From the NCBI GenBank assembly GCA_027051905.1, contig JALUGO010000007.1, forward strand, positions 112,823-176,822: a stretch of DNA of 64,000 nt, given 5' to 3'. This DNA comes from Desulfurobacteriaceae bacterium. Its GTDB lineage: Bacteria > Aquificota > Aquificia > Desulfurobacteriales > Desulfurobacteriaceae. The notes under the pieces are model-generated. The model did no database searches. It saw only the letters and a program-made list of their open reading frames with translations, and was not told where the DNA came from. Numbering within the stretch: the first letter of the stretch is position 1; each line of letters starts with the position of its first letter. Below are positions 1 through 8,358 of the stretch, piece by piece. The position numbers were made by a program, and so were the translations under genes.

Positions 1-671
1 TTTGCAACGAGTATGTCCCTCATGGTTCCTATATCTTCTGCTTCCGGAGGCATTCCGGGAATACCCAGAAGGCTTGAGAGGGGGCCTTCGTTCATGTGAC
101 CGCCGGCAGAGAGAGTTTTGTCTTCAGAATGTGTAAAAACAGGAATTCCTAAACTCCTTGCGTAGTCCATTGCGTTTCTTAAGACTTTTGAATCTTTTGG
201 AGTTTCTCCGTCGTCAGAAATTGCAACAATACCTGCCTTTACCATAAGGCCTATCTCTGCAAGTTCTTCTCCTTTAAGCCCTTTAGTTATTGCTCCAATT
301 GGAAAAACGTCACACAGCCCTACTTTCTCGGCCTTTTCAATGATGTATCTGGTGACCGTTGGGTTGTCGTTTACAGGGTCTGTGTTTGCCATACAGCAGA
401 CAGACGTAAATCCGCCTGCCACAGCAGCATGGGTTCCTGTCTCAATATCTTCCTTCCACTCCTGACCGGGGTCTCTCAGATGGGAGTGGAGGTCTATAAA
501 GCCGGGAGTGAGAATCAGGCCAGATACATCTATTACCCGCTCTGCCTCCACAGAGCTGATGTTTTCCTCAAGCTTAGAGATCCTTTCTCCCTCTACTAAG
601 ACGTCCAACTTTTCGTCTATTTCCTGTGATGGGTCTATAACTCTTGCACCTTTAAAGAGGAGTCTTGTCAT
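1..671 (-). CDS. pyrC: Dihydroorotase PyrC, C-terminus cut by window edge
   Basis: Cyclises carbamoyl-aspartate to dihydroorotate in cytosolic pyrimidine synthesis. Translating the minus strand from the ATG at 671 gives 223 residues that run off the left edge. The class I signature GFIDLHSHLRDPG lies at about residues 57-69, with the metal-binding His-x-His at 62 and 64, followed by further family blocks (GGFTSVCCMANTDP, then an ISDDG motif). The start overlaps the end of the upstream cytochrome gene by 20 bases, so it is translated from the same hisD-pyrB-cytochrome-pyrC message. In Aquificota this enzyme type is known to associate with aspartate carbamoyltransferase, which is encoded two genes upstream. 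The family is certain; only the missing C-terminus cannot be judged. Confidence 0.93.
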   Translation of the reverse strand, partial: MTRLLFKGARVIDPSQEIDEKLDVLVEGERISKLEENISSVEAERVIDVSGLILTPGFIDLHSHLRDPGQEWKEDIETGTHAAVAGGFTSVCCMANTDPVNDNPTVTRYIIEKAEKVGLCDVFPIGAITKGLKGEELAEIGLMVKAGIVAISDDGETPKDSKVLRNAMDYARSLGIPVFTHSEDKTLSAGGHMNEGPLSSLLGIPGMPPEAEDIGTMRDILVA

Positions 672-1005
672 TGCTTCTCTCCACATTTTGCCTGTGGCAT
701 CTTGAGCAGTTTTTGGGGTTTTTGGCGTCAAAAGCTTTTGTTCCGTTGTGGCACGCTCCACAGTATTTGCCGTTCCAGATGTCCTGCATTGTGAACTTGT
801 CAGCACCGAATCTCTTCTTGAAGAGTTTTGGATGGCAGTAGGAACAGTGCTGTTTCTTTACTTTAACGTGGTAGACGTGGCTGAAAACTACGTCTCCATT
901 TTTGTTCTTGAAAACGAGGTTTTTATTTAAAACGCCTCCTTTGAAACAGCCTGCCGTTAAAAGGGTAAGTCCGGCTATCAGGCTTAGAGAGAGAAATTTC
1001 TTCAT
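652..1005 (-). CDS. Triheme c7-type cytochrome lipoprotein
   Basis: A 117-residue exported haem protein. It has a lipoprotein signal peptide with lipobox LTAGC (acylated Cys20) and three CxxCH haem sites (Cys54, Cys82, Cys100). An FSHVYH segment at residues 41-46 offers distal histidines. This spacing is that of the c7/c3-like triheme domain, an electron carrier on the periplasmic face of a membrane. The ATG follows GGAGG and overlaps the pyrB stop as ATGA; its own end overlaps the pyrC start. It is therefore embedded in a pyrimidine operon, an unusual place for a periplasmic cytochrome. The haem protein call is secure; its redox partner is unknown. Confidence 0.9.
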   Translation of the reverse strand: MKKFLSLSLIAGLTLLTAGCFKGGVLNKNLVFKNKNGDVVFSHVYHVKVKKQHCSYCHPKLFKKRFGADKFTMQDIWNGKYCGACHNGTKAFDAKNPKNCSRCHRQNVERSNDKTPL

Positions 1006-1937
1006 TGGACTTCCTCCTTCAGTTTTTCGAGTCTTTCGCAGAGAAGTGACAGAACAACCATCCGAACTGCCAGCCCAGTTTCTACCTGGCCGAAGATGAG
1101 TGTTCTTTCAGAGACCACAACGTCGTTTGTAAGCTCAACACCTCTGTTGAAGGGTCCCGGGTGGAGAATAACTGTTTCAGGCTTTAACTGTTTCAGTCTG
1201 TTCCTGTTGAGCCCGAAGAGCTCAGCGTATTCTCGAACGGATGGAAATGTTTTTTTCGCGTTCTGCCTTTCAAGCTGAATTCTCAGCAGAATTACGGCGT
1301 CTGATACTTCTATAACCTCTTCAAAACTTTTCAGGACTTTTATTCCCATTGCTTCGGGGTATCTTGGCATCATTGTTGAGGGGCCATAGGCAAAAACTTC
1401 CGCCCCTAACTTCCTGAGGAGAATGGCATCTGAGCGGGCAACCCTGCTGTTAGCAATATCTCCAACTATCGTTATTCTTTTTCCTTCAGGGCTGCCAAAG
1501 TGTTCTTTCAGGGTTACGGCGTCGAGGAGAGCCTGTGTTGGGTGTTGGTGTCTGCCGTCTCCTGCGTTTACTATTGCAGCTTTAACGAAGGGTCTGGCTG
1601 TGTGGGGAGCTCCCTCACAAGGGTGCCTTAAAACGATAACGTCGGGGTGCATCATATCAAGGTTTTTAAGAGTATCTACCAGGCTTTCTCCCTTCTTAAC
1701 AGAACTTGTAGATGTGCTTATGTTTATCACGTCTGCCGAGAGGAACTTTCCCGCCTTCTCAAAGGAAGACCTCGTCCTCGTTGATGGTTCAAAGAAAAGG
1801 TTCACAACGCACTTTCCCCTCAGAACTGAGAACTTTTTTCTACCCTCCCGAAGAGCTCCCTTCACTTTCTGTGCCGTTTCGTAAATTTCGTTAAAGGTTT
1901 CAACGGTTATATCTTCTGCAGAAAGGAGGTGTTCCAT
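1002..1937 (-). CDS. pyrB: Aspartate carbamoyltransferase catalytic subunit
   Basis: Joins carbamoyl phosphate and aspartate, the committed step of pyrimidine synthesis. About 311 residues, normal for the catalytic chain. Carbamoyl-phosphate loop STRTRSSFE lies at about residues 52-60, HPTQ near residue 137, and HPGPFNRGVEL near 262. An in-frame GTG sits one codon upstream, but the ATG at 1937 has the better-spaced GAGGG and overlaps the hisD stop by one base. No pyrI regulatory gene is visible, consistent with the Aquificota arrangement in which the catalytic trimer pairs with dihydroorotase. The gene ends in an ATGA overlap with the cytochrome gene. Confidence 0.96.
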   Translation of the reverse strand: MEHLLSAEDITVETFNEIYETAQKVKGALREGRKKFSVLRGKCVVNLFFEPSTRTRSSFEKAGKFLSADVINISTSTSSVKKGESLVDTLKNLDMMHPDVIVLRHPCEGAPHTARPFVKAAIVNAGDGRHQHPTQALLDAVTLKEHFGSPEGKRITIVGDIANSRVARSDAILLRKLGAEVFAYGPSTMMPRYPEAMGIKVLKSFEEVIEVSDAVILLRIQLERQNAKKTFPSVREYAELFGLNRNRLKQLKPETVILHPGPFNRGVELTNDVVVSERTLIFGQVETGLAVRMVVLSLLCERLEKLKEEVQ

Positions 1938-3268
1938 CACTCCCTCACAGCTTCTGTAGCTTTAATCACCATCTTCACAGCTTCTCTCACCTCAACGGCA
2001 AGTCTGTGAGCTTCAAGGCCTTCGCACTCTGCAAGCTCTCTTGCCGCTCCGCTTACCCTCTTAAACCCTTCAGGGCTCACGTAAAGAACCGATGAGCGTT
2101 TTATAAAGTCGTAAACCCCAAGTGGAGAGAAGAACCTTGCACTTCCTCCGGTTGGGAGAACGTGGTTGGGACCTAAAACATAGTCTCCCAGGCTTTCGCA
2201 GGTGTAGTGGCCTAAGAAAATAGCTCCTGCGTGTTTAATGTGGTCTAAAAGAGCGAAAGGTTCCTCTGTTGCTACCTCTAAGTGTTCGGGGGCTATCTCG
2301 TTTGCAACTTCACAGGAGTGGTAGATATCCCTAGTCAGGAAAACTGTTCCAAAGTTTTCAATGGCCTTTTCTGCTATCTCTTTCCTTTTAAGGGTTTTAA
2401 GTTTCTCCTCAACCGCTTTAACAACCTCTTTAGCCACTTTTTCACTGTGGGTAACTAAAAAGGCTCCGGCAAGCTCGTCGTGTTCCGCCTGAGAGAGGAG
2501 ATCTGTTGCAACCCAGTCGGGGTTTGCCGTTTCGTCTGCAATTACGAGGATCTCACTGGGGCCTGCAACCATATCTATGTCAACTGTTCCAAAGAGAAAC
2601 TTTTTGGCAAGGGCAACGTAGATGTTCCCGGGGCCCACAATCTTGTCAACCTTTGGAATACTTTCTGTTCCAAAGGCTATAGCGGCAACTCCGTGGGCTC
2701 CTCCAACTCTGTAGATCTCATCAACTCCAGAAAGTTTTGCAGCAACTAAAGAGTAGGGGTTGACTTCCAGGGAACCTATTGCAGGAGTTATCATTACAAC
2801 TTTCTCAACCCCTGCAACCTTTGCGGGAACTGCGTTCATAATTACAGAAGAGGGGTAGGAGGCTTTCCCTCCGGGAACGTAGATTCCGGCGCTATCCAGA
2901 GGCGTTACCTTTTGACCTAAAACAATTCCAGGTTCTGTTATAAAGTAGGAGTTCTCCTTCTGGTGCTGGTGGAACTTCTTCACCCTCTCAACGGCAAACT
3001 CTATGGCTTTAATAACTTCATTCGGAACTTTTCTAAACGCCTCTTCTATCTCTTCCTCTGAAACCTTTACGTTTTCAGGAGTTAGCTTAACTCTGTCAAA
3101 CTTCTCTGCGTAGCCAAATACGGCTCTATCTCTGAAATTCCTGACGTTTTCTATTATCTCAAGAACTGCAGGAGCAAACTTTGACTCAAGTCCCTGTCCT
3201 CTGTTTCTTATTCGGGAGAGTTCCGGATCTTCCCTCCAGCTGTCATTCCTCAGGTTAACGATTTTCAT
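1937..3268 (-). CDS. hisD: Histidinol dehydrogenase
   Basis: Catalyses the last two oxidations of histidine synthesis (histidinol to histidine) with NAD and zinc. 443 residues, slightly over the usual 430. Visible family blocks are YVPGGKASYPSSV, MVAGPSEILVIADE, the zinc-region segment LLSQAEHDE and PNHVLPTGGSARFFSPLGV. It is the first gene of the operon; the ATG at 3268 follows an AGGAGAAAGG ribosome binding site. A TATAAT -10 lies on the minus strand at 3302-3307 without a good -35. Coupling histidine and pyrimidine genes in one message is uncommon but matches shared PRPP use. Confidence 0.97.
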   Translation of the reverse strand: MKIVNLRNDSWREDPELSRIRNRGQGLESKFAPAVLEIIENVRNFRDRAVFGYAEKFDRVKLTPENVKVSEEEIEEAFRKVPNEVIKAIEFAVERVKKFHQHQKENSYFITEPGIVLGQKVTPLDSAGIYVPGGKASYPSSVIMNAVPAKVAGVEKVVMITPAIGSLEVNPYSLVAAKLSGVDEIYRVGGAHGVAAIAFGTESIPKVDKIVGPGNIYVALAKKFLFGTVDIDMVAGPSEILVIADETANPDWVATDLLSQAEHDELAGAFLVTHSEKVAKEVVKAVEEKLKTLKRKEIAEKAIENFGTVFLTRDIYHSCEVANEIAPEHLEVATEEPFALLDHIKHAGAIFLGHYTCESLGDYVLGPNHVLPTGGSARFFSPLGVYDFIKRSSVLYVSPEGFKRVSGAARELAECEGLEAHRLAVEVREAVKMVIKATEAVRE

Positions 3269-3472
3269 ACCTTTCTCCTTCTTCTTAGTTTAGCCAGACA
3301 AATTATATGATAACGATTAAGAGGGAACTCCCGGCAGATTTTACAGGCAGATTAAGGCTGAGTAAGATTGGCTTTCCTGTGATTTATTGATTTTTGTTTA
3401 ACTGGTTTGCGGCGGGCGTTTTGTTTAAGACTGGAGGGAAAAACTTGCTGATGGAGCGGATGTTTGGTTAAG

Positions 3473-3568
<96 letters not shown>

Positions 3569-3576
3569 AGGTGAAG

Positions 3577-3652
<76 letters not shown>

Positions 3653-3661
3653 ACTTTGTTG

Positions 3662-3756
3662 TGGCGGAGGGGGAGGGATTTGAACCCCCGGAGGGCCGGT
3701 TAGGCCCTCAGGTGATTTCAAGTCACCCGCCTTCAGCCAGACTCGGCCACCCCTCC
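3662..3756 (-). tRNA. tRNA-Ser (TGA anticodon)
   Basis: Minus strand, from GGAGGGGTGGCCGAG to encoded CCA. The anticodon stem-loop GGTGACTTGAAATCACC gives TGA. A long GC-rich variable arm (GAGGGCC/GGCCCTC) identifies it as class II. It is first in the cluster, about 13 bases from the predicted transcription start. Confidence 0.96.
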
Positions 3757-3775
3757 GCGCTTTTAGCGTTTAAGG

Positions 3776-3804
3776 AAGATATGCCTTGAACTTTACCGTG
3801 TCAA
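3776..3804 (-). promoter_or_regulatory. Promoter of the tRNA cluster
   Basis: On the minus strand TTGACA (3799-3804) and TATCTT (3776-3781) are separated by exactly 17 bases, 20 bases upstream of the first tRNA. It lies between the end of hsp20 and the tRNAs. No leftward terminator is evident after the last tRNA; 3269-3472 holds no ORF I can support. Confidence 0.7.
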
Positions 3805-3817
3805 GGGAGTGTTAATT

Positions 3818-4333
3818 CTACTTTTCCTTGTTGTCTTTATCCTCTTTTTTCTTCTCTTCTGGTTCTTTGACAATGATTTTCACTTCTTTTCTTGCAGCTT
3901 CAGCTTTAGGTAGCCTTATCTCAAGGATTCCTTTGTCGTAGTATGCCTCTATTCCCTCTTCCTTAACCTCTACAGGTAAGGGAATTACCCTCTGGAACTC
4001 GCCGTAGAATGTTTCGCTGAAGAAAACGTTATCCTTCTCTTCTTTCTGCTCCTGTTTTTTTACTCCCCTTATGATGAGGTAGTTGCCGCGAACCTTTACG
4101 TCTATGCTGTCTTTGTCGAGGCCAGGCATTTCAGCCTTTACGACTATTTCGTCTGGGGTTTCATACATCTCGATTCTAGGCTCAAAACCGGCTTCAAAAC
4201 CGGGGAACTCCCTGAATCCGCCGAAACCCCTCATCATTTCGGCCATCATTCTCTCTATTTCCTGAAACTGCCTGAACATATCCTCAAAAGGGTCAAACCC
4301 TCTTCTGCCTCTTCCGAAGAATCCTCCAAACAT
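3818..4333 (-). CDS. Small heat shock protein, Hsp20/alpha-crystallin family
   Basis: 171-residue cytosolic holdase chaperone that binds unfolding proteins without ATP. The N-terminus (about 50 residues) is rich in Gly, Phe and Arg. The alpha-crystallin domain spans roughly residues 50-145, with the landmarks VKAEMPGLDKDSIDV and the GILEIRLPKAE strand. The very charged C-terminal tail (EPEEKKKEDKDNKEK) lacks an obvious I-x-I/V anchor beyond VKIIV. A GGAGGGAGAG ribosome binding site precedes the ATG, and the gene has its own promoter at 4381-4409. Confidence 0.93.
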   Translation of the reverse strand: MFGGFFGRGRRGFDPFEDMFRQFQEIERMMAEMMRGFGGFREFPGFEAGFEPRIEMYETPDEIVVKAEMPGLDKDSIDVKVRGNYLIIRGVKKQEQKEEKDNVFFSETFYGEFQRVIPLPVEVKEEGIEAYYDKGILEIRLPKAEAARKEVKIIVKEPEEKKKEDKDNKEK

Positions 4334-4380
4334 CTCTCCCTCCTACAATTTGGTTTTAGTAAACTTAAAATCCTATTTTA

Positions 4381-4409
4381 ATTTTAGACCTGCCAGGCTC
4401 GAGAGTCAA
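4381..4409 (-). promoter_or_regulatory. Promoter of hsp20
   Basis: Minus strand TTGACT (4404-4409), 17-base spacer, TAAAAT (4381-4386). The start would fall about 40 bases upstream of the hsp20 ATG. The -35 box abuts the polX stop codon, so polX read-through is possible. CTCGAG palindromic bases sit in the spacer; I see no CIRCE element. Confidence 0.65.
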
Positions 4410-6134
4410 CTACTTAACGCCAAATTTTTTCCGTTTCTCTTTTACGAAGCGCTGGAGCTCCCTCAAACTCCCGGCGTTAACAACGTCCTTTTTCTCAACC
4501 CAGCCCCTTCTGGCCGTTCCAACCCCCAACTTCATCATCCACATGTGGTCTACGTGGTGGGAATCTGTGCTTATGACGAGTTTTACTCCGAACTTTACGG
4601 CCATCCTGCAGTGGGCGTCTTTAAGGTCTAATCGGTTATAGTAGGAGTTAACCTCTAAAGCTGTTCCCGTTTCTGCAGCTGCTTTCATCACCTTTTCAAG
4701 GTCTAACGGGTAGCCGTCCCTCTGGCCGATAACCCTTCCCGTTGGGTGGGCAATGGCGTTTACGTATGGGTTGTTTATGGCCTTTAGAATTCTCTCTGTG
4801 TTGTCCTGTGTAAATCGGGAGTGAATGGCGGCAACAACAAAGTCTAGCTCTTTCAGTATCTCATCGGGGTAGTCGAGGCTTCCATCTGGGAGGATGTCAA
4901 CTTCTGCTCCCTTCAGAATTTTTATTTTCCCCTTAAATTTCTCGTTGAGTTTGTCTATCTCGTAGTTTCTCCTCTCTAAGTCCTCCTCAGAGAGGCCGTT
5001 TGCAACCTTTAAACTTTTGGAGTGGTCGGTAATTGCGACGTATTTATAACCCATTTCTATGGCCTTTTTCGCAATTTCCTCTATCGTTGAGGCACCGTCT
5101 GACCAGTTTGAGTGGATGTGGAGATCTCCCTTAATCTCGTTGTAACCTATAAGCCTTGGGAGCCTGTGTTCAAGTGCTGCCTCAATCTCTCCCGTATCTT
5201 CCCTTATCTCCGGAGGAGGGGTGTCCATTCCAAGGGCACTGTATATCTCCTCTTCCGTTTTTCCTGCAATCTTCTCCTCTCCTTTAAAGAGGCCGTATTC
5301 GTTGAGCTTGTAGCCCAGCTTCAGGCAGATTGTTCTGAGGTGTATGTTGTGGGCTTTTGAGCCTGTGAAATACTGAAGGGCTGAACCGTAAGAGTCTGGC
5401 TCAATTACCCTCAGGTCAACCTGTTCTCCCTCCTCAACTATCACGGTTGCCTTTTTCGTTCCTTTCCAGAGAACTTCCTTAACGTTTGGAAGGTTCACAA
5501 ATGCTTCGATTATCTCAAGGTTGTTCCCTGTTGCCAGGATGTCTATGTCTCCAACTGTTTCTTTCATTCTCCTCGTCGAGCCGCAGACCGATATCCTCTC
5601 AACGGCGGAGTGTTCCTTTAGCTGGTTGACGATTCTGTCTGCTATGAATACGGCTACTCCCAGGAGGATTCTTCCGCCGCTCTTCTCAAGGAGTTCTATA
5701 CCCTTCTTTATTTTTTCAACCTTTTTGATGCCAAAACCCGGAAGTTTCAGGAGGTCTCCCCTCTCAATTGCTCTCTTTAGGTCTTCAATGCTCCTTATTC
5801 CGAGTTCATCGTAGAGGAGCCTGACCGTTTTAGGACCCACTCCCGGAATATCTAACAGTGTGAAGATGGTATCAGGAACCTGCTGTTTCAGTTTCTCAAA
5901 CTCTTCAATTTTTCCAGTTCTCAGAAACTCCAGGATTTTTGCTTGAAGTCTCTGGCCTATTCCCGGAAGCTGAGAGAGTTTCCCCTCCTTTGCCAGGACT
6001 TCTATGTCCTCAGAGAGGTCTCTAATCAGCCTTGCAGCGTTCCTGTAAGCCCTTATGTGGTATGGATTGTCTCCCATAAACTCAAGTATGTCTGCCCACT
6101 TGTCAAAAATGTCGGCAAGCTCTTTGTTCTTCAT
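4410..6134 (-). CDS. polX: DNA polymerase X family with PHP phosphoesterase domain
   Basis: 574-residue repair polymerase of the bacterial PolX type. The N-terminal helix-hairpin-helix and fingers region (residues 1-160) includes LPGIGQRLQAKIL and IPGVGPKTVRLL. The palm contains GSTRRMKETVGDIDIL with the metal-binding Asp-x-Asp and a third Asp in VDLRVI. The C-terminal PHP domain (about 335-574) keeps its metal ligands: GDLHIHSNWSDG, AITDHSKS, GAEVDIL, AAIHSRF, AIAHPTGR and STDSHHVDH, so 3'-5' exonuclease or AP-endonuclease activity is expected. It acts in gap-filling base excision repair. It is transcribed away from the thioesterase gene; the ATG follows GGGAGG. Confidence 0.95.
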   Translation of the reverse strand: MKNKELADIFDKWADILEFMGDNPYHIRAYRNAARLIRDLSEDIEVLAKEGKLSQLPGIGQRLQAKILEFLRTGKIEEFEKLKQQVPDTIFTLLDIPGVGPKTVRLLYDELGIRSIEDLKRAIERGDLLKLPGFGIKKVEKIKKGIELLEKSGGRILLGVAVFIADRIVNQLKEHSAVERISVCGSTRRMKETVGDIDILATGNNLEIIEAFVNLPNVKEVLWKGTKKATVIVEEGEQVDLRVIEPDSYGSALQYFTGSKAHNIHLRTICLKLGYKLNEYGLFKGEEKIAGKTEEEIYSALGMDTPPPEIREDTGEIEAALEHRLPRLIGYNEIKGDLHIHSNWSDGASTIEEIAKKAIEMGYKYVAITDHSKSLKVANGLSEEDLERRNYEIDKLNEKFKGKIKILKGAEVDILPDGSLDYPDEILKELDFVVAAIHSRFTQDNTERILKAINNPYVNAIAHPTGRVIGQRDGYPLDLEKVMKAAAETGTALEVNSYYNRLDLKDAHCRMAVKFGVKLVISTDSHHVDHMWMMKLGVGTARRGWVEKKDVVNAGSLRELQRFVKEKRKKFGVK

Positions 6135-6161
6135 CTCAACCTCCCTCTTCTATTTATAACC

Positions 6162-6167
6162 TATAAT
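6162..6167 (+). promoter_or_regulatory. Perfect -10 box just before a start codon
   Basis: TATAAT lies only 9 bases before the ATG of the hotdog thioesterase gene, which has no Shine-Dalgarno. Transcription would start within a few bases of the ATG, suggesting a leaderless message. No good -35 is visible. Confidence 0.4.
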
Positions 6168-6176
6168 TGCACTACT

Positions 6177-6587
6177 ATGAACGGAAGAGAGCTGAGAAGG
6201 GATAGATACTGTTTCGTCTGCGGAGAGGAGAACCCCAGGGGCATGCACCTTAGTTTTGAGAGGAGAGAGGGCAGGGTTTACAGCCGTTTTTCCCTCTCTA
6301 AGTTCTACCAGGGCTACGACAACGTTATCCACGGGGGAATAATCTCTCTCATTCTGGATGAGTCTATGGCCTACCTCCAGGGAGTGGAGGAGCGGTTTTT
6401 AACAGGGAAGATAACCGTAAAGTTTCATTCTCCCCTTTACGTTGGGGAGGAGGTTGAGGTTGAAGCCTGGATAGAGGAGGAGAGGAAACGGTTTAAGATA
6501 ACTAAAGCTGTTATGAGAAAGGTTGGCGGGGAAAAGGTTGCTGAGGCTGAAGCTCTGATGTTTGTTTTCAGGGAGAGTCAAAAATGA
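6177..6587 (+). CDS. Hotdog-fold thioesterase, PaaI-like
   Basis: 136 residues. A Cys-containing N-terminus (CFVCGEENPRGMHLSF) leads into a single hotdog domain with NVIHGGIISLILDESMAY, the typical HGG-x(n)-D/E active-site arrangement, followed by GKITVKFHSPLYVGEEVEVE. Such enzymes hydrolyse acyl-CoA thioesters; the substrate is unknown. The reading frame is open further upstream, but family alignment and the loss of hotdog similarity favour the ATG at 6177. It starts divergently 42 bases from polX and overlaps the next gene as ATGA. Confidence 0.85.
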   Translation: MNGRELRRDRYCFVCGEENPRGMHLSFERREGRVYSRFSLSKFYQGYDNVIHGGIISLILDESMAYLQGVEERFLTGKITVKFHSPLYVGEEVEVEAWIEEERKRFKITKAVMRKVGGEKVAEAEALMFVFRESQK

Positions 6588-7666
6588 AAAAACTTCTTGT
6601 TGTGCTTGCTCTTTTTGTTCCGGCTGTTTGTGGAGCTCAAGAGTTTAAGGTTGTTTCAAGTGCCGCTTCTATAAGGCAGATTCCGATGGGGCAAATTGAG
6701 AAGACTTTAAACAGAGGGGAGGGAGCTTCCCTCTCCTCCCTCTTCACTTTCTGGGGAAAGACCGAAAACGGCTGGGTTAACCTCGACTATACCAGCTTTG
6801 ATTTTCCATTTGAGAAGGTGATGGGGGAGCTCCCGTTAAAGTTTGCCGTCATCTCTCACCCAAAAACCATCGATGGGATTGAGCTAAAAGAGAACGACGT
6901 TCTGTATGTGGCGAAAGTTGAGGATGGGCAGGCGGTTTGCCTCTTTAAAAACAGAGCCCTTCTGGTTCCTGAGAAAGATTTAAACGTTGAGTCGGCAACT
7001 TTCTCTGTGGTTGTTGTTAACGGGGGAGCTCTTCTCCTTTCAGACGGCTCAGACTCACTGAAAATTGAACCGGGAACAGCTCTGTTAAGGGGAGAAGGTG
7101 GTTATCTCTACCGGAACCACTACTACACTTCCCTTGAGCCTCTGGTGGAAGAAAAGAGTGTTGACGTTGATACCGTTTTAAAAGAGGTAAACAGGCTCAT
7201 CGACATATTCAACAGCGCCAAACTCTCCTCTGCCATTGCAGACCGACTTGGCTATTACGTTAAAACGATGCCGGTAAAGGATACAGACCTGAAATTTGTG
7301 AGAACGGAAGACGGCGGTGTTGGAGTTGTTATTTCCCTGAAGTATAAGTTTTTCCTCAAAAGCGGTGAGCCCATAACAGGCAGGAAGACAAGGCTATTCT
7401 TGAAAGAGTCGAATTACGAGTTCTGGAGAAAACTTACCGAAGAGCTCTTTAACTCTGGAGTTAATAAGTTCGTTGACATAAGAGTTCTGAGGTTTGATGG
7501 GGAGTCTTCTTACGAAGAGTGCGGTTTTGTAGATTCCAGCTACCATCTCTACAAACTGGGCTACCTGAAGAGCTGGAAGTCGTTTTTAGAGAACTCGGAG
7601 TCCAACCTCAGCGATGACCTCTGGTTCTTTGCAGATGAGGTCTACGAGAGGTTAGAAAATGGTTAA
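6584..7666 (+). CDS. Exported protein of unknown function, possible N-terminal SH3-like domain
   Basis: 360 residues with a clean signal peptide (MKKLLVVLALFVPAVCGA). The first part of the mature protein (VSSAASIRQIPMG ... GWVNLDY) has the look of a bacterial SH3-like wall or periplasmic binding domain, an inference from pattern only. The rest is mixed alpha/beta with no motif I recognise; a helical segment near residue 195 is followed by a beta-rich C-terminus. It overlaps the thioesterase by ATGA and the YggS gene by 8 bases, so it belongs to the same operon. Confidence 0.6.
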   Translation: MKKLLVVLALFVPAVCGAQEFKVVSSAASIRQIPMGQIEKTLNRGEGASLSSLFTFWGKTENGWVNLDYTSFDFPFEKVMGELPLKFAVISHPKTIDGIELKENDVLYVAKVEDGQAVCLFKNRALLVPEKDLNVESATFSVVVVNGGALLLSDGSDSLKIEPGTALLRGEGGYLYRNHYYTSLEPLVEEKSVDVDTVLKEVNRLIDIFNSAKLSSAIADRLGYYVKTMPVKDTDLKFVRTEDGGVGVVISLKYKFFLKSGEPITGRKTRLFLKESNYEFWRKLTEELFNSGVNKFVDIRVLRFDGESSYEECGFVDSSYHLYKLGYLKSWKSFLENSESNLSDDLWFFADEVYERLENG

Positions 7667-8348
7667 GAAGAACTACGAAAGGATAATGGAAGAGATAGAG
7701 AAGGCCTGTGAGAGAGCCGGGAGGAAGCCCGAAGAGGTAAAGCTTCTTGCAGCAACCAAAACCAGAACTCCCGATGAGATAAGGGAAGCTTACGAGGCAG
7801 GGGTAAGGCTTTTCGGGGAGAACAGAGTTCAGGAGGCGAGAGAAAAAATCCCTCAGCTGAAAGACCTTGAAGATGCAGAGTGGCACATGATAGGCCATCT
7901 CCAGACCAACAAAGTGAAATACGCCGTTGGGCTCTTCAGCTGCATAGAGACCCTCGACAGAAAAGAGCTTGTGGATGAGCTCCTGAAGAGGATGGAGCGG
8001 AAAGGCGTTAAAAAGATGGATGTTTTAGTGGAAATAAAGCTCTCTCCTGAGGAGTCGAAACACGGATGCCCTCCGGAGAACGTTGAGGGGCTCCTTACCT
8101 ATACCTTCCAGTTCCCTCAGCTTAACGTTTTAGGTTTTATGACAGTTCCCCCATACCTTGAAGACCCTGAGGAAGTTCGACCGTTTTTCAGGGAGCTCCG
8201 CCGGATAAGGGATAAAATGGAGGGTATCTTTAGCAGGAAGTTCCCGGAGCTCTCTATGGGAATGTCCCACGACTTTACCGTTGCAATTGAGGAGGGAGCT
8301 ACAATTGTGAGAATAGGAACTGCCCTTTTCGGTCCAAGAAAATATTAG
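7659..8348 (+). CDS. YggS/PROSC-type pyridoxal phosphate homeostasis protein
   Basis: 229 residues, the size of YggS. The PLP lysine lies in LLAATKTRTPDEI (about residue 36), followed by FGENRVQEA, WHMIGHLQTNK, GFMTVPP and SMGMSHDFTVAIEEGATIVRIG. These are fold-type III PLP-binding proteins that handle PLP supply rather than catalysing a specific reaction. It overlaps the preceding gene by 8 bases and is followed 10 bases later by the DHQ synthase gene. Confidence 0.93.
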   Translation: MVKKNYERIMEEIEKACERAGRKPEEVKLLAATKTRTPDEIREAYEAGVRLFGENRVQEAREKIPQLKDLEDAEWHMIGHLQTNKVKYAVGLFSCIETLDRKELVDELLKRMERKGVKKMDVLVEIKLSPEESKHGCPPENVEGLLTYTFQFPQLNVLGFMTVPPYLEDPEEVRPFFRELRRIRDKMEGIFSRKFPELSMGMSHDFTVAIEEGATIVRIGTALFGPRKY

Positions 8349-8358
8349 GAGGGAAGGA

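Noticed and set aside
3269..3472. Small ORF or RNA between hisD and the tRNAs
   Set aside because: No ORF with a ribosome binding site and no stable fold recognised; only the hisD -10 region is supported.
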